From Cryptomeria japonica (taxonomy: Eukaryota; Streptophyta; Pinopsida; Cupressales; Cupressaceae): 64,000 nucleotides of DNA. A program made the translations under genes and the position numbers. Within the stretch, counting starts at the first letter, position 1. Every line of letters starts with the position of its first letter. Below are positions 1 to 11,473 of this stretch, in pieces. The DNA is taken from positions 113,277,933 through 113,341,932 of the forward strand of contig NC_081410.1 in NCBI RefSeq assembly GCF_030272615.1. Reading direction: 5' to 3'. The notes under the pieces were generated by a model. It ran no database searches and had not been told where the DNA came from. It saw only the letters and a program-made list of their open reading frames with translations.

Positions 1-949
1 TTTGTAACATGGATTTGGTTCATTATTATTGGGCAACTTCATTTTTCCAGCCCGGTTTCTCCTTTCATGCTTATGATTATGTGGAGTGTGTTATGTTCAC
101 CCCTCTTGCACGTTCCTTATTTATCATAACATGAAGTTTGTTTCTACACATTCAGGGAGGCCTCATGTTTGGCTTTTCTAGTTTTCATAATATTTCCTCT
201 ATTGGAATAGTATATATTGGGGCTCTTTCGTTGGCCTTCTCATCTTTCTTTCTTTTATGGTGTCATTTATCATATGGTAAGATGCTCTGTTTTATTCAAA
301 AAATCTTGGTTAGGTTTGGAGGATGGTGGTTGTCTTTAAGAGCTTGGAATTTTTAGATTGCTTGGTATATGAGACGACTTCTCATCTTGTTGCTCTTTTC
401 TTGGTTGCTTCTGTGGGCATTTATGGGGTTTGGTTTTATTTTGGTTCCTCGAGGTCTTCAACATCCTCTTCTTCTCCTTCTTTGGGTTATATTATGTTTG
501 CTCACAATTTTTGTATTGGCAAGATCTCTTATAATGATCTCTCTTCTGATCTTTAGTATCTTTCTAATCAGTGGTTTGGAGAATTGTGTTTCATAGATAG
601 GGCTGGTCCAACTTCAAATTATTGGCTGATCTTCTAGTTTTTTGGATGGATACACTTCTTCCTACTGTTTCACTCTTACAGTTTTCTCTTGTATGCCTCC
701 TCTAGCAGCTTCCTTTATATCTAATGAAGTTTGTTATGTAATTGGGATGGGTTTTTGGATGGATTGTGCCCATGGGCTTCTTGTAATGGGTATATAGGCT
801 TGTGTTACTTGAGCAATACTGAAGGTTTTTCTTATTGGTTCTTTCCCTTCAGTTCTCTTTGAACCAGACACTATGAAGAAAAACAAAAAAAAAAAACAAT
901 AATTGGTAATATATTTCAGTGGTTTATCCACTTTTATAAAAAAAAAAAT
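1..949 (+). mobile_element. 3' end of a plant LINE (left-truncated by window)
   Basis: No convincing coding sequence is visible. The last ~230 bp (about 700-949) match the reverse complement of 12580-12800, the 3' end of LINE-B: shared blocks include a TTCCTTTATATCTAATG-like segment, GAGCAATACTGAAGG, the GGTTCTTTCC.TTCAG block, GAACCAGACAC and a final CCACTTTTATAAAA-like end that runs into poly(A) at 939-949. A second A-rich run lies at 884-897. I infer a non-LTR retrotransposon 3' UTR on the plus strand whose body lies outside the window. Upstream parts (1-600) also look distantly like the LINE-B 3' region around 25300-25600, but only short blocks align by eye. Confidence 0.75.
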
Positions 950-3464
950 AGTTTCTGCAACTTCTCGAAATCAATGATCCAACAACATGTACTATTTTTT
1001 AGTAGAACATGAGTTGTAGTCTTTCAGCATTTTTGGAATCCAACTCAAAATGTAGTGTTGGATATACTAAGCCTATATTCATATATTATCTATAGGCCTA
1101 AAGGTTCTTCAACAAATCATTTTTCTGCATATCTTACAATCGTTTCAACCATGAGACCACATTTTTTTCAACAATATTATCTTGTTTTGTTTATGCCTCG
1201 ATCTTAAAAGTTTCTAAAGTCTTTTCACCAAATATTTAAAACCATTAATACATTTAAGAATTCAAAATATACTTGTGCTTTCTAATTCTTGTTCTTTCAC
1301 ATCCCTGTCCTTTTGTTTTGTCCCCATTTAGTTTTTAGACTTGACAATTTTTTTAAAGATTTCAATTCTCTAATTCTTTAAAAGCCCAATCCCCTAAAAC
1401 CTTTGCAGAGAATATGGTTCAATCCCTTTCGAGTAAACCATGCATAAAGCTGATACTTAATATCAACAACCAATTTCAAGATTGTGTAGCAATTCATTGC
1501 TCATTTCTTGTTGCTACTAGAAGTAGGGTCCTCATTATTAAAGATTAGAAAATTCCTATTGCTTTAAAAACTACATCAATTCCCATCTCCATTACTCAAC
1601 CCCATGGACACTAAGAAGACAAAAATGGTGCTACAGCCATCAATCAATATAACTAAGCAAACAAAAATGATGATATTGCCATCAACCAATATAATTAATT
1701 TTGGAGTACAGGGTCTGTCTTTAAGAGCAAATTGGTTGAAGAATAATGATTCTATTTTAGAAGAACTTAAATTGGTTGTTGAAGTTTTCTCCGTACTAAT
1801 AGATCACAATTACTTCCAGTATGTTCAAAGAGGAACTTAAATTGGTTGTTGAAGTCTTCTGGGTAATGAGATAGTGCCTCTTTAGGATTCCCAACCTTGT
1901 AAACCTACAATTGACTATGTTAACTTCAACTTGGATGGTGCTATTAAGGTGGAATAGAGAAATCATTTTGTCTATGATATTTCCAACTAGGGTCTTTATG
2001 TTGTATAAATTCTTAAAAACATCCAATACTACTTTCCATTTCAATGAGCTATTCTAAATTTTGTTTCTTCCTATTCCACTCCATTGAATAAAAATGTCAT
2101 AAATTTTACTTTTTCAAAATTTCATTTTGCAGAAATCAAATCCAACAAATGACAAGGTCATCTTTAATTTAAATTACAAATGAATGTCACTAATAAATGC
2201 AGTTTTTGTATTTTTTGATTTGTACCCTTTAATATATTATTCAAAGTATATTTGCACCTCTTTTTGATACAAGTATATTGTTGAATGTTTGTGAATAAAA
2301 GTAAATAGTTTGAATAATGTATTAACTGAATTTTATTTAAAAAAACATATTTATAATTACTATTAACCAATGTCAAATTGATGTACCGAAAAAAACAATG
2401 ATGGTTCTAAGCACCAAAATCAAACTTATTAAAATCAACTAAAAACATTAATGTTAAACAATAATTTATCATTTTAAAAATAATAGGCAGTAAGGAATAA
2501 TTGAAAAATCTAGCGATGTTTTATGAATAGAAGCTAGCAATAATGAAAAGTATGTTGGGTATAACTAAGCTGGTAGCAAATAGAAATCTTTTCAAATATT
2601 TAACTTTTGTAGGTAAAATTTTAAAAAGATTTTCAAATATTTTTCTAAATTTCAAGAGTCTCATCATAAAACCTAATTTGATTTAATAGTCTAATAAATA
2701 TTGATTGATTTTGGATTTTTGTTAATGTATATTGTCTTAAAATCTTTCTTTTATAACTAACTGTTTTTACCTTAGCCATTCCTTCTTGTTCCTGCTGCAA
2801 CCCTTGAGAAGACTCTTATGAATTGTTTGGAATATGTAATTCCAATACTTTTTCCTACTATCTCTGAGAAAATCCTTCTTGTTTGAGATAAAGTATTGTA
2901 TGTTGCTGCATCTACTAAATAACCATTTTCCACAAGGTCATTATGATTGCTCAATAGTCATAACTTTTGCCATTATTGGTTGTGAAAATTTGTGCTCGAT
3001 GACACTTTAGCTCTAAATAGAGCTCCATGAATGTTTCTCAAAAAAGTAATAAGTCTCACACGTATAGCTATAGGTTATAAGATGGTGTTGAGGGGACTTA
3101 GGGACTTCTATATGTATGTTGCAGTTTGCATGCTTTTTAATTCTGAGCTTTTGAAGGTAGAATTTTTTTATAGGGTATCTATTTGTATGGAGTTTCTATA
3201 ATTTATATTCTAAATTCTTCACCCACATTTAAATTTCTTACTGAAAAAAAATTTAAACATCTATGATACTGCTTTCTTTAAAAAACACTACCTAGCCTAC
3301 TTCTATAGCAACATAGCCTTATTGGCAGCCCAAGTTCAAGTTTTTCCAAAAGCAGCCCAGTTCAAGTTTTCCCTATTGAAAATCATCAACATATAATAAC
3401 CTGTTAAGACATTTTTTAATTTCATCACCCTGGTAGATAAATATATATTCTAAATAACATTAAG
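950..3464. other. AT-rich intergenic DNA, no gene seen
   Basis: No ORF here has a recognisable domain; the short ORFs present are expected by chance in AT-rich DNA. A copy of a dispersed repeat is visible near the middle (listed separately at 2330-2590). Confidence 0.6.
2330..2590. repeat. Dispersed repeat, copy 1 of 3
   Basis: This segment resembles 32370-32710 and 46140-46265. Shared blocks include ACCAAAATCAAACT.ATCAAAATCAA, a TAAAAACATTAAT segment, the GAATAATT.AAAAATC.AGCGAT block and AAAAGTATGTTGGGTATAAC (the last shared only with the 32-kb copy). No protein similarity is recognised. It is probably a non-autonomous transposon or a fragment of one. Confidence 0.55.
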
Positions 3465-3480
3465 TAGATTGTCATCCTAA
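3465..3480. repeat. LINE-A target-site duplication, left copy
   Basis: The 16-bp sequence TAGATTGTCATCCTAA recurs exactly at 11458-11473, immediately after the LINE-A 3' tail. An identical pair of this length is typical of target-primed reverse transcription and defines the element ends. Confidence 0.93.
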
Positions 3481-3776
3481 AAAGTTAGAAGCAGGCTATG
3501 AAATTATGAATTAGCTTATTCACCGAGAGGAGCACAGTCTACGGAAGATTCAACGAGTGTAAAAAATGGGAGATGGCGAGCTCATGGCGAGTTCATGGTG
3601 AGTTCGATTCATGGCCTAGTAGGGCATCAAAGAGACCAGGACACCCAGGTCGTTTCTACAATTGGGGTCGTCTGCCAGTGGTTAGGAAATTAGTGCATTT
3701 CAATACTCCGCACTCATACCAAACGCCCTAGATTACACAGAGGAAGAGAAATCAGACTTGGCAAAGCCAACCTTGG
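3481..3776 (+). promoter_or_regulatory. LINE-A 5' UTR / presumed internal promoter region
   Basis: This is the stretch between the TSD and the first ORF1-like sequence. It is richer in G and C than the surroundings and has repeated GGCGAGCTCATGGCGAG / TCATGGTGAG motifs around 3575-3610. Plant LINEs are normally transcribed from an internal promoter at the 5' end; that role here is inferred from position only. Confidence 0.45.
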
Positions 3777-5686
3777 TTGAACTTTTCTACCCAGGCTATA
3801 AATTCCAAAAATCACTCAAGCTTGGACTCCTGGGCTAAGAAAGTGGCAATAGGCCCTATTAACATCCACATCCCAGCTAGGGTCCAAAAATGCTCTGCAC
3901 CCAATGCATCTCTGGGTTGTAGCCATGCTGGCCGCCAAAAATTAGTAGCCTTTCAGGAGTACTCTGAATTCGGATCTCAAAAAACTTTCTGCCCATCGTT
4001 TGTCTCCAGCCTCTGCTCTCCAGGATCAGACATGGAATCGGAAAACCATGGGTAGCAAACTTTTCATCCTACCTTCTGAGTCCATCAACCCCATGCTCAT
4101 CAGATTTAAAGAAAATGCCTTTTTTGCACAATGGTGTAGTATAGGCGAGAACAACAAAGAAATAATCTCCTGGTGGATGTCTTCTTTCCCAGGTTTGATC
4201 ACAATCAGACCGCTATAGAATGATTTCTTCTTTCTAGAGTGTGTTGACTCTTCCCTAAAGAAAGTAATCATGGAAGGATGCTCGTTGTTCTTTTAAGGGT
4301 CATCTTTCAACTTCATTAACTAGAAACTAGGCCTCAATCTGGCGAATCATAGATTCGAGAAATCCCCTGTTTGGTTATCTCTAGTGGGCCTTCCATTTGA
4401 GTTCTAGTGCCCGGAGGCTTTGTTAAAAATTGGGGATTCTTTAGGAACACTTGTTGGTATTGAGGATGATTTCCTAAAAGGTCTTAAAGGAGACGTAGCA
4501 AACATCTATGTGGAAATTGATCTCCAAAAAGGATTCTATAGTGCTCTACAAATCATTTCAGAAATGGGAAGATGGAAGCAAAAAGTACAAAGACTGGGCA
4601 AGCAAATTCCTAGCAAATGTATTCTCTAAAACCATCTAATCAAGAACAACTCAATAGCAGCCTCAATGGGTGCCATTCATCTCACACATCAGCTTCACCA
4701 TCAAGTTTCCCCAATTAAGGAAGGTCTGAAGCTGGACAGGGGTCAGGATAATCCTTTGGTTCCATCTGTAGTGGAGGCAAATCAGCTCGGCAGGATTGCC
4801 ATTGGCCAGTCTCAAGACAAAGATCTTGATCCTTCAGTGCCTTCAGCCTCTCCAGTGTCTCAGCTGCTTCTCATTCCTAGTTCTTCCCCCCGCCTTAAAG
4901 ACTCTCTTGGCCAGCTGCTGCCCTCTAGCACAGGTATGATTTCTCCATCCCCTCTTTTTTCTCCTCATAGTTGTCCTCCTCTTATTCTCTCCCCTATCCA
5001 TAAGTTGCAGCCTCAAAAAGTAGTTAGAAGTCTATTTGGCCAAAAGCAGACTCCTTCCCTCTCTAGAGGGGCTTTTAATATATTCTCCCAGCCTTCTTGC
5101 AAGGTTCCAAAAAAAAACAAAAAAACTCAATAAATAGAAAGATTACATCCATCTCAAGAAGCCCATTCCCAAACCATTGCACGTTGCCAAAATCCGGCAA
5201 GAAGAGGAGTCCATTGAAAATGATCTTATGGCTGAGTTAGAAGAGGACCATGAGCCTCTGCTATCTAATGGTGAGATCCAATCTCCCTTAGATTTTCCCC
5301 CATTAGAGAAGATTCTTAATCTCTCAATGGGTAGCCCAATACCATCTATGTTTTATCCCATTCCAGCTCCTCAAGATCTGAGCCTTTCTTTGGATCAAAA
5401 TGCTAAGAAACTATTGCTAGATCTAATGATCCAGGGTGAATACCTGGACTCAATTATAGATACCCCTCTAGTAGTGTTGTACTCTCAGGTCAAAGAAAAA
5501 AGAAAGTTAGGCCTTCATTAGATTCACGAGGGTTTGGAAAAACCAAACTTTGGCTCCTCCCCTCCTAAGAAAGGCTGCAAATCTCTTATCGAAGCTAGGA
5601 CTATAGATGGTGTTGCTGAAAACCAATCAAAACTTCAAGACCTTCGGAAAGTAGGGAAGGGGAATCCCCTTCCTGAACAACAATGA
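3777..5686 (+). pseudogene. LINE-A ORF1 (DUF4283-type RNA-binding protein), broken
   Basis: ORF1 proteins of plant LINEs bind the element RNA. Pieces lie in at least two frames: 3777-4055, 4000-4218, about 4321-4629, 4666-5133 and 5177-5686. The clearest match is near 4350-4500, where PVWLSLVGLPFEF, then a stop in place of an expected Trp (TAG at 4408), then a KIGDSLGTLVGI segment match the end of the DUF4283 domain. A Ser/Pro/Leu-rich linker follows, and then an acidic segment (about 5200-5420). The last frame has one TAG at 5519-5521 and then stays open to a TGA at 5684-5686 that overlaps the ORF2 ATG. A C-terminal zinc knuckle is not visible. Confidence 0.75.
5655..5686 (+). promoter_or_regulatory. 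Hairpin plus ATGA stop/start overlap between ORF1 and ORF2
   Basis: GGAAGGGG (5655-5662) and CCCCTTCC (5666-5673) form a perfect 8-bp stem with a 3-nt loop. Nine bases later ATGA (5683-5686) is at once the ORF2 start codon and the ORF1 stop codon. The arrangement recurs in LINE-B and LINE-C, which suggests coupled termination and reinitiation. Function is inferred. Confidence 0.7.
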
Positions 5687-8600
5687 AAATCTTATCTTGG
5701 AATGTTAGGGGTCTCAATGCCCCTAACAAACAAAGGGTAATCAAAAGGAGGATTCTTTTGGTCAGTGCAAAAATTATTTTTTTACAAGAAACAAAGCTGG
5801 ACAATATGCAAGTAGTTGTGTTTGGTAGTGGAATTAGCCCCCATTTCATTACTTCCTCACAAGTGACAACGGATTCAGATGGGGCTTTAGGAGGCCTAAT
5901 GATAATCTGGAAGCCTTCCCAAGTTAAAGTTGTTGGCATTGCTTCAAACAGGAATTGGATCCTGGCAAAAGTGTTCCATCTCCAGTCCAATTCATCTTTC
6001 TTTGTCATTAATACTTATGGTCTAGTCCCCCCCATCAACAAACACCTTTTATGGTCCTCCTTAGATGTAGTCCTGTCTTCTCATACTAAGGAACAACTCT
6101 TTATAGGGGGTGACTTCAATGCTATCAGAAGAACCTCTGATAAAAGGGGAGGATTAATCCACTTAGGTGGATCTTAGCAGGACTTCAACGACTGGATTGA
6201 TAGGAATGGTCTGATGGAAATAGACTCAGGTGATTTTTTCACTTGGAAAAATAGAAGGAAAGGTTTTAGCAATATTACCGAAAAATTAGATAGATTCTTT
6301 TGGAAAGGTGACTTAAGGAGCTTCCCATTCACCCTTTCATGCTCGGTTATCCCCTGCTCAGGATTGGATCATTATCCCATATTGTTGTCCTTGATTGATA
6401 ATAAGTCAAATTGAAAAGCCCCATTTAGGTTTGAGAACATGTGGATGAAGGACCAAAACTTTCTCTCTTTGATAGAAAACTGGTGGCAGGAGGCATCAGT
6501 GGTAGGCTCAAAACTCTTTTGCTTTAATGCTAAGTTGAAATTTGTCAAACACAAATTGCTTCAATGGAACTCCCAACACTTTAGAAACATCTTCTCAACA
6601 AAAAGTTTGACAGAAGGAAGATTGGCAACCCTAAATGATAAGATCATTCTGGAAGGTATGGATCTGGAATCCTTTCAACAAGAAAAGATGCTCCTACTAG
6701 AATATGAGGATATCTTTTCCAAAGAAGAGATTTTTTGGAAGCAAAAATTGAGGGAGAACTGGCTTAGTATGGGAGACAAAAACACTAAGTTCTTTCATAA
6801 TGTAACAAAGATTAGAAGGAGTAAAAATTGGATATCAAAACTAAAGTCCAAGGACAACCAGATCATAGAGGATCCTAATGAAATTAAGAAGGAAATCACT
6901 TCTTTGTTTTTCAATCTCCTAAACAACTTTGAAGGTTCTCAGTTTCTAGAGCAAGGGAAGATGTTGGATGTGATCCCCAAGATCATAACATACAAGAAGA
7001 ACCAAAATCTAAATGAGAGCCTAAAGATGGATGAAATTTTTTAAGCCTTGAATCAACTGCCTTTGGGTAAAGCTCTTGGCTTGAATGGCTTCCCAGCGGA
7101 TTTTTATAAGAATTTTTGGCATATATTAGGACATGATCTTGTGGTAGCTCTGGAATGCTCAAGGAGATCAGGAAGGCTTCTTAAGGAAGTTAACAACACA
7201 TTCATCGTCCTCATCCCTATGAAGGAGAATACAGTAAAGTTGGGTGACTTCAGACCCATCTCACTTTGCAATATAGTTTATAAAATCCTCTCAAAAGTCA
7301 TGATGAATAGAATGAAGCCCCTCATGGAATCAATCATATCAGAAGAACAAACAGGGTTTGTTGCAGGTCGCTCAATCCTTGATGAAGCCATAATAGCACA
7401 AGAAGCAATCCATACTCTTCAAAGTACTAAAAGACTAGGTATGATGATTAAAGTAGATATTTCAAAGGCTTATGATAGTGTAGATTGACGCTTCCTCTGC
7501 AAGGTTATGCAAGCCTTTGGTTTTGCAAAGAAGTGGATTGACTGGGTGTTTGAATGCATCTCCACTCTGAAATTTTCAATCTTGGTAAATGGGAAACCAG
7601 AAGGCTTTTTTTCCTCTACAAGGGGAATTACACAAGGAGCTCCTATCTCTCCTTTTCTCTACATTATAATGGGGGAGATTTTGGGCAGAACACTAAAGAG
7701 AAACCACATGAACAATCTTTTAGAGGGAATCAAGGTAACCAAAAACTTTACAGTCACACACCAATAGTTTGCAAATGATAATCTCCTCTTGGGGGCAACA
7801 AAAATCAAAGAGGCTTCCCACCTAAAATAAATTCTAGACACCTTTGGGAAATCCTCAGGCCAAATAAGGAATAAGGACAAATCCAAGGTCTACTTCTTTT
7901 CTACCCCTAGACTCTTGCAATCTAAAATACTTTCAATTCTAGATTGCAGTGAAGGATCCCTCCCTTGTATCCATTTGGGAATCCCAATTGATCATGGCAC
8001 TGGGAATGCTAGATCGTGGGATCCTCTTAAACTAAAAATGGATTAGATCTCAAACTCCTAGAAAGAGGAATGGCTATCCTGGGTTGACAAACTTGTGATG
8101 ATCCAAGCAATATTAGTGGCCCTTCCCATCTATCTTTCACAACAAGTGCAAATGCCTTTCTTATTAAGAAAATGAGGAATTTCTTTTGGAAAAACTCAGA
8201 GGAGAAACATAGAAGAGCTCTAATTGCATGGGAAAAAATATTCAAGCCTAAAGTCCTGGGGGGTTTAGGCCTTAAGGATCTCAAATTGCAAAATAAAGCT
8301 CTAGGGGCCAAACTAGTATGGAAGTTCATCAGATATCCTAATATCACATGGGCTAGAATGCTAGCCACTAAATATTTACTAGATCAAGAACCAACCAATC
8401 TTCTTCGAGCAAACTCATTTCCCAAGGGTTCTAAAATGTGGAATTTTTTAATTTTCTTCAAAAACCTGGTATTAGAACAAATTTCATGGGATATCTGAGA
8501 TGGATCTTCAAGCCACTTTTGGGAAGATTCCTGGGGTGGCTACCCTCCCACAGATAATTCACTCAACATTCCAACAACAGAAAACTGGCTTAAGCAACAT

Positions 8601-9902
8601 TGGGGTGTCAGAGTGAGAGATTATCTATCTTTTGATGGCTCACCCGACACTCAAAGTTGGAGATGCAAATCATTGGAAGGATTTCAAACTGCAAGGAATG
8701 AAATAGACCAACTCAAAGAACTCTTAAAAACAAGAAATGTTAATCCGAGAAGAGGGATTGACTCTTTAATTTGGGCTCCCTCCAAAACAAGGCTCTACAA
8801 TCCTAGAGATGGTTACAAAGTACTGGTTAACAATGCCATTCAGGATCAACTGGATTTCCACAAGAAGTTGTTTCGAAGCTCTAAAGTCATCCCTAAGGTA
8901 GGGATCTTTACATGGCTAACTTATCAAAGGAAGATCTTAACTGCAAAAAAATTCACAAAAATGGGGTTCGCAGGACCCTCTAGGTGCATCATGTGCAAAG
9001 CTCAATCAGAAACAGTGGACCATCTACTACTCACTTGTCCCTTTGCATTCAAATGCTGGTGATGGCTCTATGCTAAACTTGGCCTGATCATAGCTCTTCC
9101 AAATGACATCAAATCCTTGTTTCAAAGCTAGCCTATCCCAACCAAGGAGTCCACCCTGAGCTCAATCATGGAATTATCCCCTTCAAGTCTAGTCTGGGAA
9201 ATATGGAAGGAAAGGAATTGCAGGCTATTTGACAACAAATCAAGAAGAATAGAAACAATCTTGAGCTCAATTTAATCAATTATTGTGGATTCAGTTAATT
9301 GCAAGTTAGCCTTATCTTTGGGTCTGCTGAAAGTTTTCTCATCTTGGTATGAAAGCATAAGGAAAAAATGGCATGGAATCAGGATTCCTCCCTCTTTTGG
9401 GCAAAAAGACAATAGGAGAAAGACTGCTATCTGGTCTCCACCAAAGCCTGGCTGGATAAAACTAAATTTTGTTGGTGCCTCAAGAGGCAACCCGGGCCCT
9501 TTAGGCATAGGATATGTAATCAGAGACCACACAGGAGCAAACCTTGGGAAAATGGCAAAGTCGATCCCCCTAGAAACAAAAATCATAGTAGAGTTCAAAG
9601 CTTTGCAATTCGGACTGAGAGATTGCATTAACCATGGTTTTAATAACATCTTAGTGGAGGGTGACTCAGAGATAGCAATAAATGCCATCAAGAGGAAAAA
9701 CACTCCAAATTGGAGACTGCAAGGAATTCTAGAAAGCATAGTTGCAAGCCTGGATAGGATAGACAATTACGAAGCTAAGCATATCTACAAAGAAGCAAAA
9801 TCAAAGGCAGATGTTCTTTTGAAATTAGCCACTCAAGGATCCTATCTCCATAGTTGGGATCAGGGGTATCTTCCTGTTACTCATGTAGACCATTGTAATT
9901 GA
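5683..9902 (+). pseudogene. LINE-A ORF2: endonuclease, reverse transcriptase, RNase H; broken
   Basis: ORF2 nicks the target and copies element RNA. The endonuclease starts MKILSWNVRGLNAPNKQR with LQETKLD and GGDFNAI motifs (5683-6414). The reverse transcriptase spans about 6900-8100: FRPISLCNIVYKILSKVM, EQTGFVAGRSILDE, KVDISKAYDSVD, then TGA at 7486-7488 where Trp is expected, and GITQGAPISPFLY. The catalytic box reads FAND (7768-7779) instead of FADD, directly after a TAG at 7765-7767. A Cys/His segment (C-x2-C ... DHLLLTCPFAFKCW) ends at 9062 in a TGA. RNase H (about 9435-9850) keeps EFKAL, VEGDS and KAD, but its first catalytic Asp is Val (NFVGAS). The product cannot be active. Confidence 0.92.
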
Positions 9903-10416
9903 TAGGCTAGGGTCCCAGAGGTTAAATCAAATGCAAGAATCCCTTCAGAACCATGCAGAAGCTTCCTATCATTTTTCTATATGGTTAACATTAAACTTAA
10001 CCTTGGCAGCTAAGCTTAATGGTCATATCAATTCAAATTTAATCCTACCTTTCTTGGGAGGGTGGGCTCGTAGTTAATCACATCATATAAGCTGTAGTCA
10101 TGACCTATGCTTTCTCTGATACTCCTCTTGAGATAGCTGAAAAATTGTCAAATCAATTTATGGTCTGCATGGCCTGAACAGAAGATTTGGCATGACAAGG
10201 ACAAACATCCCTCGCCACCTTTGCTGGCAAATTTATTGCAAACCTGACCCTCATTACTCAACGTTAAACAGTGTGCCATCCTCCTTCTTCGCATTTTTTT
10301 TCTGCATTCTGTTTTCATTCCTATCTCTCTACTATTTTCTCTCAGAGTCCAATTCCTCCTCTGTGGATTAGCCCGCATTGCCATCTATAGCATCCGAGCC
10401 CCCTTTTGGTTTCATC

Positions 10417-11166
10417 ATGAGCATGTATCCCAGACCCACTTGCTATTTTGGAGTAGACACTCCAATCTCCCTCTCGGCGTCGATGCGTCAAGTCTCTTTT
10501 AGGAAAATCACAGACTTAAGGCTCAAGCGCATCCTCCTCTTCTCAGATTTCCCCCTCATTTTGGCTATGAAGATGATCTTGGGCAGCAGACACCTGAACA
10601 GAGATGAGTATCCTCGGGACAACACCAACATTTCCTCAAGGTTCGTTGCCTCTCTGCTAGACCTAAAACTTGCCAATCAGGTCGTTTGGACTCTCACAAA
10701 GAAGGTTTTTCTGGAGGAGGTCACCCAAGAGCTCCAGGAAATTCTAAGCAAGGCAATTCATGACTCTGGGGCTCCTCGGCCAGGGGATAGGATCCTCTTC
10801 AACGCTCATGGATAATTAATTAATTATTATCCTTTCCTGCTTGACCTGAAAGGGAAAGACCTGGATAGGCATCGATTTTTTGTGGGTGTTGGTCTTGGCT
10901 ACCTCAAATGGTAGTTCCTGGGAGAGAATTCAGACGACCCAGGAAGGGAGGAGGACCTAATTAAGTTTGCAAGACTCAATGGTATTTTACCTCCGAAACC
11001 AGAAGATGAAAACCCTCGCTTGGAATAGGCTCGTAGGGGTTGTCCTTGCAAGGGTCATCGCGGGTCTGGAAATGGCCTTGGTAGAGGTCGCCCACTAAGC
11101 AGAGGCCGTGAACGCACGAGAAAGGAGCATCCGTCATCTGAAGCTCACAAGGAAAGTGCAAGCTAG
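10417..11166 (+). pseudogene. LINE-A third reading frame (ORF3), unrecognised
   Basis: From ATG 10417 one frame runs about 250 codons to a TAG at 11164-11166, interrupted only at 10813 (TAA), 10912 (TAG) and 11026 (TAG). The frame is already open from just after a TAG at 10369. The N-terminal half looks helical and charged. The middle carries FLLD (10834-10845), RH (10867-10872) and YLKW (10900-10911). The C-terminus is rich in Arg/Gly with Cys (about 11027-11166), suggesting nucleic-acid binding. It lies 0.5 kb beyond the RNase H stop. I recognise no family. The FLLD...RH...YLKW block aligns with a segment after RNase H in LINE-C. An alternative is chance openness in a GC-richer 3' UTR. Confidence 0.5.
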
Positions 11167-11457
11167 GCCCTCTCTAGCTACCTTAAGCTTTCTGTTATGT
11201 CTCTCGAGTGGGTTTTTTTATTTCATCCTTATAATCTCTATTAATAGGGCAGTAAGCTTCTGCCATCTAGACTATTAATTCTTGTTTTAAAGGGTTTTTT
11301 TCTCAGACTTACATATGGAATGCTTGGTTGCATTCCTCCTTTTCTACTAGAAGGAATTTTGATGCATCTTTTTTATGGACTCTGTTAAAAACTATTGCTA
11401 TGTAAATTCTATATAATCAATATAATCTAGCGTTTCCTTTACCGACCAAGAAAAACA
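11167..11457 (+). other. LINE-A 3' UTR and short A-rich tail
   Basis: A T-rich region is followed by an ATATAATCAATATAATCTAG-like end, then TTTCCTTTACCGACC and an A-rich tail (AAGAAAAAC) directly before the right TSD copy. This is the usual layout for a LINE 3' end. Confidence 0.75.
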
Positions 11458-11473
11458 TAGATTGTCATCCTAA
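11458..11473. repeat. LINE-A target-site duplication, right copy
   Basis: Exact second copy of TAGATTGTCATCCTAA (left copy 3465-3480). Confidence 0.93.

Larger units (their letters stand above)
3481..11457 (+). mobile_element. LINE-A: full-length plant L1-type LINE, decayed
   Basis: This 7,977-bp non-LTR retrotransposon is flanked by a perfect 16-bp TSD. In order it holds a ~300-bp 5' UTR, ORF1 (DUF4283-like region and Ser/Pro-rich linker), ORF2 (APE-type endonuclease, reverse transcriptase, zf-RVT-type Cys/His segment, RNase H), a third reading frame (10417-11166) and a 3' UTR ending TTTACCGACC plus a short A-rich tail. Both main ORFs contain several stops and frameshifts, so the copy is inactive. 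The intact 5' end and exact TSD show it inserted as a complete unit. Confidence 0.93.

Noticed and set aside
138-596. Hydrophobic ORFs that look like membrane proteins
   Set aside because: T-rich LINE 3' UTR gives Phe/Leu-rich translations; overlapping frames look alike and no domain is present.
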